Source of the DNA: Comamonadaceae bacterium
GTDB lineage: Bacteria > Pseudomonadota > Gammaproteobacteria > Burkholderiales > Burkholderiaceae_C
Assembly (NCBI GenBank): GCA_027486255.1
Contig: JAIXPL010000009.1
Coordinates: 61,716-125,715 of the forward strand
Reading direction: 5' to 3'
Length of the DNA: 64,000 nt
In this document: piece by piece, positions 1 to 9,976 of the stretch
Numbering within the stretch: the first letter of the stretch is position 1
Layout: every line of letters starts with the position of its first letter
Notes under the pieces: generated by a model
What the model saw: the letters and a program-made list of their open reading frames with translations, nothing else
What the model was told of the DNA's origin: nothing
Databases searched by the model: none
Position numbers and translations under genes: made by a program

Positions 1-45
1 TGGCCCGCGGCTGTTGCGGACCCACTCATCTGTCACACACAGAGA

Positions 46-3000
46 TCACTTTGTGGCGCGAAAAGCCGCCAGCGCCGCCTGCCATGCCGGCTGAGCCGCG
101 GCCAGATGCCGCGCCTTGACATGGCCAAAGCCCTTGATCTGCTCGGGGATGCGCGCCACCGCCAGGGCCTGCGGCAGCTTGTGCTCGCTCAGGCCGGCCA
201 GCAGCTCTTCCAGACTCTGCGTGTAGGCCTCGATCAGGGCGCGCTCCTGGCGCCGCTCGTCGGTGCGGCCGAAGGGGTCAAAGGGCGTGCCGCGCAGGCC
301 CTTGAGGCGCGCCAGGCCCCGGAAGGCCCAGCGCATCCAGGGACCGTAGGCCCGCTTGAGCAGCTCGCCCTGCGCATTGCGGCGGGCCAGCAGCGGCGGC
401 GCGAGATGGTGGTGCAGCGTGTAGTGGCCCTCGAACTGGGCGGCGATCTTCTCGGCAAAGCCTGCATCGGTGTGCAATCGCGCCACCTCGTACTCGTCCT
501 TGTAGGCCATGAGCTTGAAGAGGTTGCGCGCCACGGCCTCGGCCAGCTCGGTCTTGGAGGAGACGCGGCTTTCAGCCTGCCGCACGCGCTCGACCTGCTC
601 GGCGTAGCGCTGGGCGTAGGCCGCGTCCTGGTAGGCGGTGAGGAACTCGACGCGACGGGCCACCAGCTCGGCCAGGCCCTGGCGGCGCGCCGGCAGGGCG
701 ATGGTCTGGGCCGCCACCAGCAGGCGCTGCACGCCTGCGGCATCGTGCGCCGCCCGCCGCCCCCACTGGAAGGCGGCCTTGTTCTGGGCCACGGCCACGC
801 CGTTGAGCTCGATCGCGCGCATCAGCGAGGCCAGCGACAGGGGCACCCAGCCGCGCTGCCAGGCCAGGCCCAGCAGCATGGGGTTGGCATAGAGGCTATC
901 GCCCATGAGCTTCCTGGCCGCAGTGTCGACGTCAAAGGCGCCCACGGCGTGCTCACCCACCACCTGGGCGATCTGGCCCTGGCAGGCCGCCCCGGGGTTC
1001 TGCCAGCCGCCGTCTTTGACGAAGGCCGCCGTGGGCGCGCTGTGTGCATTAAGCGCCACCTGGGTGCGGCCTGGCCGCAGACGCAGCAGGGTTTCCTTGT
1101 GGGCCGCCACGATGGGATCGCAGGCGAGCACCAGGTCGGCGGCGGCCGTGCCCACGCGCGTGGTGCGGATGTCCTCGGGGCGCGCGGCCAGGAGCACATG
1201 GCTCCAGGTGCTGCCGCCTTTTTGCGCCAGGCCCGCCGCGTCCTGCGTGACCACGCCCCGGCCTTCCAAGTGCGCGGCCATGCCCAGCAGCTGGCCGATG
1301 GTGATGACGCCCGTGCCGCCCACGCCCGCCACCACCAGCCCCCAGACCGGGTCCGTGCGGCCGTGCAGCGAAGGCAGCACGGGCTCGGGCAGCACGCCCA
1401 GGCGAGCGTCGTCAAAGGGGTCGGGCCGCGCATCGTGGGCGCTCTTGCGGCGCAGCTGCCCGCCCTCGACCGTGACGAAGCTGGGGCAAAAGCCCTTGAG
1501 GCAGCTGTAATCCTTGTTGCAGGTGCTCTGGTTGATCTGGCGCTTGCGGCCGAACTCGGTGTCCAGGGGCTCGACCGAGAGGCAGTTGGACTGCGCGCTG
1601 CAGTCGCCGCAGCCTTCGCAGACCAGGTCGTTGATGAGCACGCGCCGGGCCGGATCGACCAGGGTGCCGCGCTTGCGGCGGCGGCGCTTTTCGGTGGCGC
1701 AGGTCTGGTCGTAGATGAGGATGGTGCAGCCCGTGAGCTCGCGCAGCTGGCGCTGCAGGGCGTCGAGCTCGTCGCGGTGGTGCACCGTGACCCCGGCCGG
1801 CAGGGCCACGCCCTCGTACTTGTGCGGATCGTCGCTCACCACCACCACGCGGCGCGCGCCCTCGGCCAGCACCGACTGCGCGATCTGCGGCACCGTGTGG
1901 CCCTCGGGCCGCTCGCCCACCTGCTGCCCGCCGGTCATGGCCACCGCATCGTTGTAGAGAATCTTGTAGGTGATGTTCACGCCGGCGGCAATGGCCTGGC
2001 GAATCGCCAGCAGACCGCTGTGGAAGTAAGTGCCATCGCCCAGGTTGGCGAACACATGCGTCTCGTTCACAAAGGGCTGCTGGCCCACCCAGGGCACGCC
2101 CTCGCCGCCCATCTGCGTGAAGCCTGCGTGCGCGCGGTCCATCCACAGCGCCATGTAGTGGCAGCCGATGCCCGCCATGGCGCGCGAGCCTTCGGGCACG
2201 CGGGTGCTGGTGTTGTGCGGGCAACCCGAGCAGAACCAGGGCGGGCGCTCGGGCGTGAGCGTAGAAGCCTGGAGCGCCGATTCGCGTGCGGCCAGCAGGG
2301 CCAGCTGCGCGTCCATGCGCGCGGTGGTGTCGGCATCGACGCCCAGCTTTTTCAGGCGCGCGGCAATGGCCTTGGCAATCAGGGCCGGGGACAGGTCGGC
2401 GTGGGCGCGCAGCAGGGTGTGGGCACTGGGATTGGACAGGCTCCACTCGCCGCCGCTGAAGTCACCCTCGCCCTCGTCGAACTTACCCAATACATGCGGC
2501 CGCACATCGGGCCGCCAGTTGTAGAGCTCTTCCTTGAGCTGGTACTCGATGACCTGGCGCTTTTCCTCAATGACCAAAATCTCCTGCAAGCCGGTGGCGA
2601 ACGCCCGCGTGAGCTGCGCCTCCAAGGGCCAGACCACGGCCACCTTGTGCAGGCGGATGCCCAGACGGCGGCAGGTGGCGTCGTCCAGCCCCAGGTCCGC
2701 CAGCGCCTGGCGCGTGTCGTTGTAGGCCTTGCCGCTGGCGATCAGGCCCAGGCGGTCGTTGGGCCCCTCGATGACGTTGTGGTTGAGCCGGTTGGCGCGC
2801 ACATAGGCCAGGGCGGCGTACCACTTGTGATCAAACAAGCGCTGCTCTTGAGCCAGGGCCGTGTCGGGCCAGCGGATGTGCACGCCGCCTTCAGGCATGG
2901 CGAAGTCGGTGGGCCGCACGATCTGCACGCGGTCTGGGGCTATGTCCACCGTGGCCGAGGACTCGACGATTTCCTGGATGGTTTTCATGCCCGCCCACAC

Positions 3001-3618
3001 GCCGGCGTAGCGGCTCAGCGCCAGGGCGTGCAGGCCCAGGTCGAGGATCTCCTGGACGCTGGAGGGAAAGAACACCGGCAGGCCGCAGGCCTTGAAGATG
3101 TGGTCGCTCTGGTGTGCGGCCGTGGAGCTCTTGGCCACGTGGTCATCACCGGCGACTGCGAGCACGCCGCCCCAGGGGGTGGTGCCGGCCATGTTGGCAT
3201 GCTTGAACACATCGGAGCAGCGGTCCACGCCTGGGCCCTTGCCGTACCAGATGCCAAAGACACCGTCGAACTTATTGCTGCCCGGCGGCGCAAAACCCAG
3301 CTGCTGCGTGCCCCACAGGGCGGTGGCGGCCAGCTCTTCGTTGACGCCCGGCTGGAAATGGATGTGGCGGTCCTGCAGATAGGGGGCCGCCTTCCACAGG
3401 GCCTGGTCGTAGCCGCCCAGGGGCGAGCCCCGGTAACCAGAGATGAAGCCCGCGGTGTGCTTGCCCTGCTGCTGGTCACGCTGCTGCTGCAACATGGGCA
3501 AGCGCACCAAGGCCTGCACCCCGCTCATGAAGGCACGGCCCTGCGCCAGCGCGTACTTGTCATCCAGCGTGACGGTGTCCAGGGCCTGGCGGATGTGCTC
3601 GGGCAGGGGGGCGTTCAT
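46..3618 (-). CDS. Indolepyruvate ferredoxin oxidoreductase family protein (fused 2-oxoacid:ferredoxin oxidoreductase)
   Basis: Long ORF with TPP-binding motif region (GDGTYFHSG), CxxCxxC ferredoxin-like cysteines and a C-terminal gamma-domain-like GVGGTGV motif. Start set at MNAPLPEHIRQ rather than the upstream ORF extension. Confidence 0.88.
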   Translation of the reverse strand: MNAPLPEHIRQALDTVTLDDKYALAQGRAFMSGVQALVRLPMLQQQRDQQQGKHTAGFISGYRGSPLGGYDQALWKAAPYLQDRHIHFQPGVNEELAATALWGTQQLGFAPPGSNKFDGVFGIWYGKGPGVDRCSDVFKHANMAGTTPWGGVLAVAGDDHVAKSSTAAHQSDHIFKACGLPVFFPSSVQEILDLGLHALALSRYAGVWAGMKTIQEIVESSATVDIAPDRVQIVRPTDFAMPEGGVHIRWPDTALAQEQRLFDHKWYAALAYVRANRLNHNVIEGPNDRLGLIASGKAYNDTRQALADLGLDDATCRRLGIRLHKVAVVWPLEAQLTRAFATGLQEILVIEEKRQVIEYQLKEELYNWRPDVRPHVLGKFDEGEGDFSGGEWSLSNPSAHTLLRAHADLSPALIAKAIAARLKKLGVDADTTARMDAQLALLAARESALQASTLTPERPPWFCSGCPHNTSTRVPEGSRAMAGIGCHYMALWMDRAHAGFTQMGGEGVPWVGQQPFVNETHVFANLGDGTYFHSGLLAIRQAIAAGVNITYKILYNDAVAMTGGQQVGERPEGHTVPQIAQSVLAEGARRVVVVSDDPHKYEGVALPAGVTVHHRDELDALQRQLRELTGCTILIYDQTCATEKRRRRKRGTLVDPARRVLINDLVCEGCGDCSAQSNCLSVEPLDTEFGRKRQINQSTCNKDYSCLKGFCPSFVTVEGGQLRRKSAHDARPDPFDDARLGVLPEPVLPSLHGRTDPVWGLVVAGVGGTGVITIGQLLGMAAHLEGRGVVTQDAAGLAQKGGSTWSHVLLAARPEDIRTTRVGTAAADLVLACDPIVAAHKETLLRLRPGRTQVALNAHSAPTAAFVKDGGWQNPGAACQGQIAQVVGEHAVGAFDVDTAARKLMGDSLYANPMLLGLAWQRGWVPLSLASLMRAIELNGVAVAQNKAAFQWGRRAAHDAAGVQRLLVAAQTIALPARRQGLAELVARRVEFLTAYQDAAYAQRYAEQVERVRQAESRVSSKTELAEAVARNLFKLMAYKDEYEVARLHTDAGFAEKIAAQFEGHYTLHHHLAPPLLARRNAQGELLKRAYGPWMRWAFRGLARLKGLRGTPFDPFGRTDERRQERALIEAYTQSLEELLAGLSEHKLPQALAVARIPEQIKGFGHVKARHLAAAQPAWQAALAAFRATK

Positions 3619-3694
3619 GCGGTGTCTCCTGTCGTGGGGGGCAGCCCTCGTCTGGGAGAAAGTGTATGCCCCGGTGTGGCGCCGGTGTGTGCGT

Positions 3695-4285
3695 TCAAGG
3701 CGCGCCGCGCAGGAGCTTGGCGCTGAACAGTTCCGGGATACCCATGCTTCGCCGGCCGGGGATGAGCTCGAAGGCCTCGCCTGCACACACGCTGCCGGGC
3801 TCCAGGACCGAGAGGTAAAAGCCGCAGAACCCGCTCTCGGCCATCAGCCGCACCGCCTGCGGGAAACCCAGGGCCGCATTGAGCTTGTGGCAAGGCTCAC
3901 GGGGCCGGGTGACCTGCAGCGCGCAATGAGGAAAGCGCAGCACGTCGCCCACCCAGGCGCCGGACTCCAGCAGGCCTGTCAGCGTGAGGTTTTCAGCCAG
4001 GCTGCCATGCGGCAGGCTGTCGTCGATCTCCGCTGCACCGGACTCGCGCCGGGCCTGGCGCCAGAAGGCGTAATGCTCGGCCGGGTAAGCGTAGACCGCC
4101 TGCGCCAGGCCGCCGTGGATGTTCAGGTCAGCCTGCTCGTCCCCGAGCAAGCCCAGGGGCGCCACAGGTACCGGGCCTTGAACCGGCTGCTTGACCATGG
4201 CCGTGCGCAGGCTGCGGCCAGCCAGGCGCACACGGCGCGATGGGCCCACCTGCACAGAGATCAAACGGAGGCTTTTCGGGGTCAT
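3695..4285 (-). CDS. MOSC domain-containing protein
   Basis: Translation MTPKSLRLISVQVGPSRRV...GLLGDEQADLNIHGGLAQAVYAYPAEHY resembles YiiM-type MOSC proteins. Confidence 0.8.
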   Translation of the reverse strand: MTPKSLRLISVQVGPSRRVRLAGRSLRTAMVKQPVQGPVPVAPLGLLGDEQADLNIHGGLAQAVYAYPAEHYAFWRQARRESGAAEIDDSLPHGSLAENLTLTGLLESGAWVGDVLRFPHCALQVTRPREPCHKLNAALGFPQAVRLMAESGFCGFYLSVLEPGSVCAGEAFELIPGRRSMGIPELFSAKLLRGAP

Positions 4286-4356
4286 GGGTGGGCCATCGTC
4301 AGTTTGGGGGCAGCCGAGCCGGTAAAATCAAGCCATTGTCGCGAAGGAAATTCACC

Positions 4357-4524
4357 ATGACCCAGTCCGCAGAACAGTCCACCCACGCCGCTCCGCACAA
4401 CCCCTCGCCTGTAGAAGAGCAGGACTCCCTCAAGGCCCTCATGCCGGTCATTCCCATCGTGCTGCCCGTTGTCGGCGGCGTGCTGATGTTCTTGCTGGCC
4501 TTCATCGCGATCTACATGGGCTAA
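4357..4524 (+). CDS. Small single-pass membrane protein (55 aa)
   Basis: MTQSAEQ...LKALMPVIPIVLPVVGGVLMFLLAFIAIYMG with one C-terminal hydrophobic helix; GGAAA-type RBS upstream. Confidence 0.55.
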   Translation: MTQSAEQSTHAAPHNPSPVEEQDSLKALMPVIPIVLPVVGGVLMFLLAFIAIYMG

Positions 4525-4622
4525 AGCCCTGCACTGTGGACGCTGCGCCAGGCCTGGCTGCGCAGCCCCTGTGCCATCCGCCTTCTGGCGGATTTTTTTT
4601 CGTTTTCCGTCCACACCGCCTC

Positions 4623-5228
4623 ATGCATACGCCGCTGCTGAGCCTCAAAGGCCTGTGCTTTGCCTACCCCGGCGCCCCCACGCCGGTGTTCCACCAGCTG
4701 TGCGCCGAGCTGCCGGCGGGGGTGGCCCTGGTGTGCGGTGATGAAAGCCGGGGCAAAAGCACCTTGCTGCGCCTGCTGGCCGGCCAGATCCAGGCCACAG
4801 AAGGCACCCTATCGTGGGCGGGGCAAGCGCTGACACGCCCGCAGGTGGCCTGGTTCGACCCCGCCGACCCCGCACGCGAGCAGCAGGTGGTGCAGGCCAT
4901 CCTGGCCGAGCTCGTTTCCCCGGACAAGCTCAGGGGCAGCGGCCTGCTGCAAGAGCTCGGCCTCGAGGCCCACCTGGACAAGCCGCTGTACCAACTGTCC
5001 ACGGGCAGCCGCCGCAAGGTCTTCTTGGCCGCGGCACTGGCCCAGGACGCCCCCCTGACCCTGCTGGACCAGCCCTTCATGGCGCTGGACCAGCCCTCGG
5101 TGGATGCCCTGCTGCGGCGATTTGCCACATGGCAAGACTGCCGGCAGCGGCTGCTGCTGATCGCCGACTACCTGCCCCCTTCGGGCCTGGTCCTCTCGGG
5201 CACGCTGGACCTGGACCGCCGGCGCTGA
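4623..5228 (+). CDS. ABC-type ATP-binding protein, degenerate (Walker B LLDQP)
   Basis: Walker A-like GDESRGKST, signature-like LSTGSRRKV, Walker B LTLLDQP. Confidence 0.75.
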   Translation: MHTPLLSLKGLCFAYPGAPTPVFHQLCAELPAGVALVCGDESRGKSTLLRLLAGQIQATEGTLSWAGQALTRPQVAWFDPADPAREQQVVQAILAELVSPDKLRGSGLLQELGLEAHLDKPLYQLSTGSRRKVFLAAALAQDAPLTLLDQPFMALDQPSVDALLRRFATWQDCRQRLLLIADYLPPSGLVLSGTLDLDRRR

Positions 5229-5307
5229 ATCGGGGCGAATCCGCTCACCCGCTGCCCGGTGGGCATGCTAGGCTGCGCGCCTCAATGTCACCAATTTGTG
5301 AACCATC

Positions 5308-5553
5308 ATGCGCACCTGTCTTGTCTTCCTGGTTTCGTCCCTCCTGAGCTTCCACGCCTTGGCAAGCCAGGCCAGCTGCCAAGCCGTCGCGGCTGAAAAA
5401 AAGCTGGCCGGCGCGGCCAAAAACTCCTTCTTGAAAAAATGTGAAGCCGACGCGCAGGCCAAATGCGACCAGTCGGCCGCCGACAAGAAGCTGGCCGGTG
5501 CGGCCAAAAACAGCCATCTGAAGAAGTGCATGGCCGACGCCGTCGGCTCCTGA
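5308..5553 (+). CDS. PsiF repeat-containing small secreted protein
   Basis: Signal peptide followed by two C-x-A-x-KKLAGAAKNSxLKKC repeats. Confidence 0.8.
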   Translation: MRTCLVFLVSSLLSFHALASQASCQAVAAEKKLAGAAKNSFLKKCEADAQAKCDQSAADKKLAGAAKNSHLKKCMADAVGS

Positions 5554-5651
5554 GCGCCGCCCGAACCCGGGCGCCCGGCATCCCCTGAGCACCCTTGGCG
5601 CCCCGCCAGGGGGCCGGAATGGCTCGCCTGGGCCCCAAGCATTTGGCGCAT

Positions 5652-5678
5652 AAAGTCATGCGTGTTATGCATGACTTT
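5652..5678. promoter_or_regulatory. Perfect 10-bp inverted repeat AAAGTCATGC-N7-GCATGACTTT upstream of pckG (candidate operator)
   Basis: Arms read directly: aaagtcatgc gtgttat gcatgacttt, ~137 bp upstream of the pckG start. Confidence 0.5.
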
Positions 5679-5814
5679 CGATCCTCGCCGACAATGTGTG
5701 ACAGGGCTTGTTCCTAAAATCACGGACCCAATCGATTCCTGCCGCGTCATGCCGACAGGCGTCTGACCCCAGACCTCTGCCGACATCACGCTTTTTTAAC
5801 TTTGGAGCTTTCCC

Positions 5815-7677
5815 ATGAACCATCCCGTCATGCAAGGTCTGGCCATCAATCCGCCGGCTTACGTGAAAAACGCCAAGCTGATCGCCTGGGTCGCCGACAT
5901 GGCCGCCCTGTGCAAGCCTGAGCAAATCTACTGGTGCGACGGCAGCGATGAGGAATACCAGCGCCTGTGCCAGCAGCTGGTGGACGCCGGCACCTTCAAG
6001 AAGCTCAACCCGGCCAAGCGCCCCAACAGCTTTCTGGCCCTGAGCGACCCCAGCGACGTGGCCCGCGTGGAAGACCGCACCTTCATCTGCCCCCAGAACA
6101 AGGAAGACGCCGGCCCGACCAACAACTGGGTGGCCCCGGCCGAGATGCGCGCCACGCTGCAGCCCCTGTTCGACGGTTGCATGAAGGGCCGCACCATGTA
6201 CGTGGTGCCGTTTTCCATGGGCCCGCTGGGCTCGCACATTGCCCACATTGGCGTGGAGCTCTCGGACAGCCCCTATGTGGCCGTGAACATGAAGATCATG
6301 ACCCGCATGGGCCGCGCCGTGTATGACGTGATCGGTGCCGATGGCGAGTACGTGCCTTGCGTGCACACCGTGGGCGCGCCGCTGCAGCCCGGCCAGAAGG
6401 ACGTGAGCTGGCCCTGCAACAAGACCAAGTACATCGTGCACTACCCCGAGACCCGCGAGATCTGGTCTTTCGGCTCAGGCTACGGCGGCAACGCGCTGCT
6501 GGGCAAGAAGTGCTTTGCGCTGCGCATCGCCTCCATCATGGGCCGCGACCAGGGCTGGCTGGCCGAGCACATGCTCATCCTGGGCGTGACCAATCCCCAG
6601 GGCAAGAAATACCATGTGGCCGCCGCCTTCCCGTCGGCCTGCGGCAAGACCAACTTCTCCATGCTGGTGCCGCCCCAGGGCTTCGAGGGCTGGAAGGTCA
6701 CCACCATCGGTGACGACATCGCCTGGATCAAGCCGACGGCCGATGGCCGCCTGCGCGCCATCAACCCCGAGGCCGGCTACTTCGGCGTGGCCCCGGGCAC
6801 GAACTACCACACCAACCCCAACTGCATGGCCAGCCTCGACAAGAACGTGATCTTCACGAACGTCGCGCTGACCGACGACGGTGACGTGTGGTGGGAAGGC
6901 ATGGAAAAGGATTCGGGCAGCTTCCCCGCGCACCTGATCGACTGGCAGGGCAAGGACTGGACGCCGCAGATCGCCAAGGAGACCGGCGCCAAGGCCGCCC
7001 ACCCCAACGCCCGCTTCACGGTGGCCGCCGTCAACAACCCGGCCCTGGACAGCGCCTGGGACGATCCGGCCGGCGTACCCATCGATGCCTTCATCTTCGG
7101 CGGCCGCCGCTCGACCACGGTGCCGCTGGTGAGCGAAGCCCGCAACTGGGTCGAAGGCATCTACATGGCCGCCACCATGGGCTCGGAGACCACCGCCGCC
7201 GCCACCGGCCAGGCCGGCATCGTGCGCCGTGACCCCTTCGCCATGCTGCCCTTCACCGGCTACAACATGAGCGACTACTTCCAGCACTGGCTGGACCTGG
7301 GCAAGAAACTGGCCGCCGCGGGTGCCACACTGCCGCGCATCTACACCACCAACTGGTTCCGCAAGGGCGACGACGGCAAGTTCGTCTGGCCCGGCTATGG
7401 CGAGAACATGCGCGTGCTCAAGTGGATGATCGACCGCATTGAAGGCAGCGGCCAGGGCAAGGACAACGTCATGGGCATCAGCCCCAGCTACGAGGACCTG
7501 AACTGGACCGGCCTGAATTTTTCTGCCGACGAGTTCGCCAAGGTCACCAGCATCGACCAGGCCGCCTGGGCCAAGGAGATGGAGCTTCACGCCGAGCTGT
7601 TCCAGCAGCTGGCCTACCACCTGCCCCAGGAACTCAAGGCCACCAAAGACGCCCTCGAAAAGCGACTGGCCGCTTAA
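5815..7677 (+). CDS. pckG: Phosphoenolpyruvate carboxykinase (GTP)
   Basis: 620 aa; [15 protein letters not shown] kinase-1a-like motif, [28 protein letters not shown]-terminal block. Confidence 0.95.
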   Translation: MNHPVMQGLAINPPAYVKNAKLIAWVADMAALCKPEQIYWCDGSDEEYQRLCQQLVDAGTFKKLNPAKRPNSFLALSDPSDVARVEDRTFICPQNKEDAGPTNNWVAPAEMRATLQPLFDGCMKGRTMYVVPFSMGPLGSHIAHIGVELSDSPYVAVNMKIMTRMGRAVYDVIGADGEYVPCVHTVGAPLQPGQKDVSWPCNKTKYIVHYPETREIWSFGSGYGGNALLGKKCFALRIASIMGRDQGWLAEHMLILGVTNPQGKKYHVAAAFPSACGKTNFSMLVPPQGFEGWKVTTIGDDIAWIKPTADGRLRAINPEAGYFGVAPGTNYHTNPNCMASLDKNVIFTNVALTDDGDVWWEGMEKDSGSFPAHLIDWQGKDWTPQIAKETGAKAAHPNARFTVAAVNNPALDSAWDDPAGVPIDAFIFGGRRSTTVPLVSEARNWVEGIYMAATMGSETTAAATGQAGIVRRDPFAMLPFTGYNMSDYFQHWLDLGKKLAAAGATLPRIYTTNWFRKGDDGKFVWPGYGENMRVLKWMIDRIEGSGQGKDNVMGISPSYEDLNWTGLNFSADEFAKVTSIDQAAWAKEMELHAELFQQLAYHLPQELKATKDALEKRLAA

Positions 7678-7707
7678 AGGCTGCTGGGCGCAGGCCCGGG
7701 CTGCATG

Positions 7708-7744
7708 AAAAAAAGCCGTGCTGGTAACAGCACGGCTTTTTTTT
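7708..7744 (+). terminator. Rho-independent terminator after pckG
   Basis: AAAAAAAGCCGTGCTG-GTAA-CAGCACGGCTTTTTTTT. Confidence 0.92.
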
Positions 7745-7846
7745 GGTGGGCTCGGGTGGGTGGGCGATCGGTGCGCAGGTCCTGCGGCGAGGACTTGCGC
7801 TGATCGCCCAGAGGGCTGGGCTCCTACATGGGGGGCGTAGAGGCGA

Positions 7847-8962
7847 TCAGGCCTCGCCCCAGACGTCTTGCACCGTCTCGATGACCAGGCGCAGCTTGTC
7901 GCGCTGGGCCTGCACAGCAATGTTGTTGCCGTGCACGGTGCTGGAAAAACCGCACTGGGGGGACAGGGCCAACTGGTCCAGCGGTGCGTACTTGGCCGCT
8001 TCTTCGATGCGGCGCTTGAGCGCGTCTTTGCTTTCCATGTCGCCGAATTTGGTGGTGACCAGACCCAGCACCACGATCTTGCCCTTGGGCAGGAAACGCA
8101 GGGGACGGAAGTCGCCGCTGCGGTCGTCGTCGTACTCGAGGAAATAGGCGTCGATGTCCATTTCCTTGAGCAGGGCCTCGGCCACAGGCTCGTAGTTGCC
8201 GGCAGCGGCGTGCGTGCTCTTGAAGTTGCCACGGCACAGGTGCATGGCCAGGGTCATGCCGGCGGGCTTCTGGGCCACCACCTTGTTGATGAACTGGGCG
8301 TAGCGGTGCGGCAGCTCGTTGGGGTCATCACCGCGCTGGCGGGCCGCCTCGCGCATCTTCTCGTCGCACAGGTAGGCCAGATTGGTGTCGTCCATCTGCA
8401 CATAGGTGCAACCGGCAGCGGCCAGGCTGCGCAGCTCGTCGCCGTAGGCCTTGGCCACGTCGTCGTAGAAGGCCGGCTCCAGCTCGGGATAGGCCTGGCG
8501 GCTGATGCCGGCGCGGCCGCCGCGGAAGTGCAGCATGGTGGGCGAGGGAATGGTCACCTTGGGGGTGCAGCCCGCGGCCACCTGGCTCTTGAGGTACTGG
8601 AAATCGGCCAGCTGGATGTTCTTGGCATGCGTGACCTTGTCGGTGACGCGGATCACCGGCGGGGCCAGGTGGGTGGTGCCATCGGGCTGCAGCACCGACA
8701 GCGGAATGTCGGTGACCACGCCGCCGAGCTGCTCCAGGAAGTCGATGTGGAAATAGGTGCGGCGGAACTCGCCGTCGGTGATGGCTTTGAGACCCACGTC
8801 CTGCTGGAACTTGACGATTTCGGCGATCGCCTTGTCTTCCACCAGACGCAGCTGCTCGGGCGTGATCTGGCCCTTGGCCTTTTGCTCACGGGCTTCGAGC
8901 AGGTAGGCGGGGCGCAGGAAGCTGCCGACGTGGTCGTAGCGGGCAGGAAGTTTCACCATCAT
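7847..8962 (-). CDS. Cobalamin-independent methionine synthase II family protein (MetE C-terminal domain-like)
   Basis: MVKLPARYDHVGSFLRPAYLLEAR...CTYVQMDDTNLAYL...MHLCRGN...FLPKGKIVVLGLVTTK; MetE/YxjG-type Zn-site motifs. Confidence 0.85.
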   Translation of the reverse strand: MMVKLPARYDHVGSFLRPAYLLEAREQKAKGQITPEQLRLVEDKAIAEIVKFQQDVGLKAITDGEFRRTYFHIDFLEQLGGVVTDIPLSVLQPDGTTHLAPPVIRVTDKVTHAKNIQLADFQYLKSQVAAGCTPKVTIPSPTMLHFRGGRAGISRQAYPELEPAFYDDVAKAYGDELRSLAAAGCTYVQMDDTNLAYLCDEKMREAARQRGDDPNELPHRYAQFINKVVAQKPAGMTLAMHLCRGNFKSTHAAAGNYEPVAEALLKEMDIDAYFLEYDDDRSGDFRPLRFLPKGKIVVLGLVTTKFGDMESKDALKRRIEEAAKYAPLDQLALSPQCGFSSTVHGNNIAVQAQRDKLRLVIETVQDVWGEA

Positions 8963-9012
8963 TTGTCTCCACAAAAAATTGAAGTGCGAATGCTAGCGCA
9001 TGCGCAGGGGGT

Positions 9013-9963
9013 TCACAGGTCCAGGACCAGCACCGAGGACTTGGCGCGCGAGCAGCAGGGGGTGAACTGGTCGCCCTTGGCCTTTTCCTCGTCGGTAAAG
9101 TACATGTCGCGGTGGTCGCACTCGCCTTCGAGCACGCGCGTGATGCAGGTGCCGCACACGCCCTGCTCGCAGGACACCATGATGTCCACGCCCTGGGCCT
9201 GCAGGGCCGCCGTCACGGTCGTGTCGGCGGGAATGCGGTAGCTCTGGCCGGTGCTGGCGATGCGCACTTCGAATTCACGGTCGCCGGTGGTGTCCTGCGG
9301 GGCCGCGCCGAAGTACTCCAGGTGCAGCTGGTCGGCCGGCCAGCCCTGGGCCTTGGCAGTGGCCACCACGAAGTCGATGAAACCGGTGGGGCCGCACACA
9401 TAAATGCGGCTGCCGGCCGGGGCGGCCTTGAGCACGGCGGGCAAATCCAGCTTTTGCGACGCCTCACCATCGTCGAGATGCAGGTGAAAGCGCTCGCCGA
9501 AGGACTTGAGTTCGTCCAGGAAGGCGCTGCGCGCCCTGGACCGGTTGCTGGCATGCAGCTCGAAGCTCGCACCAATGGCGGCCAGGCGCTGGGCCATGCA
9601 CATCAGCGGCGTGATGCCAATGCCGCCGGCCAGCAAGAGGGAGTGCGGCGCGGCGTGGAGGGGGAAGTGATTGCGCGGCTCGCTGATGCTGATCACGTCA
9701 CCCTCATGCACCTGCTCGTGCATGGCGATGGAGCCGCCGCGGGAGGCGGCATCGCGCAGCACGCCGATGCGGTAGTGCGCCGCCTCATGCGGGTCATTGC
9801 AGAGGGAGTACTGGCGCACCAGGCCGCCGGGCAGGTGCACGTCGATGTGCGAGCCGGCCGAGAACGGAGGCAGGGGCTGGCCATCGGCTCGCGCCAGTTC
9901 ATAGCTGGCAATGCCCTCGGCCTCTTCGCGCCGACGCAGCACCTTCACTTGCAGTGAGCTCAT
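9013..9963 (-). CDS. vanB: Vanillate O-demethylase-type oxidoreductase (FNR + plant-type [2Fe-2S])
   Basis: FNR-like domain and C-terminal CEQGVCGTC ferredoxin motif; adjacent to a vanA-like oxygenase. Confidence 0.85.
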   Translation of the reverse strand: MSSLQVKVLRRREEAEGIASYELARADGQPLPPFSAGSHIDVHLPGGLVRQYSLCNDPHEAAHYRIGVLRDAASRGGSIAMHEQVHEGDVISISEPRNHFPLHAAPHSLLLAGGIGITPLMCMAQRLAAIGASFELHASNRSRARSAFLDELKSFGERFHLHLDDGEASQKLDLPAVLKAAPAGSRIYVCGPTGFIDFVVATAKAQGWPADQLHLEYFGAAPQDTTGDREFEVRIASTGQSYRIPADTTVTAALQAQGVDIMVSCEQGVCGTCITRVLEGECDHRDMYFTDEEKAKGDQFTPCCSRAKSSVLVLDL

Positions 9964-9976
9964 GGGAATTTCTTTC

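Noticed and set aside
106-3726. 1206-aa plus-strand ORF antisense to the oxidoreductase gene
   Set aside because: Shadow ORF in GC-rich DNA; His/Gly/Ala/Val-rich translation with no recognisable domain, while the minus strand encodes a clear enzyme.
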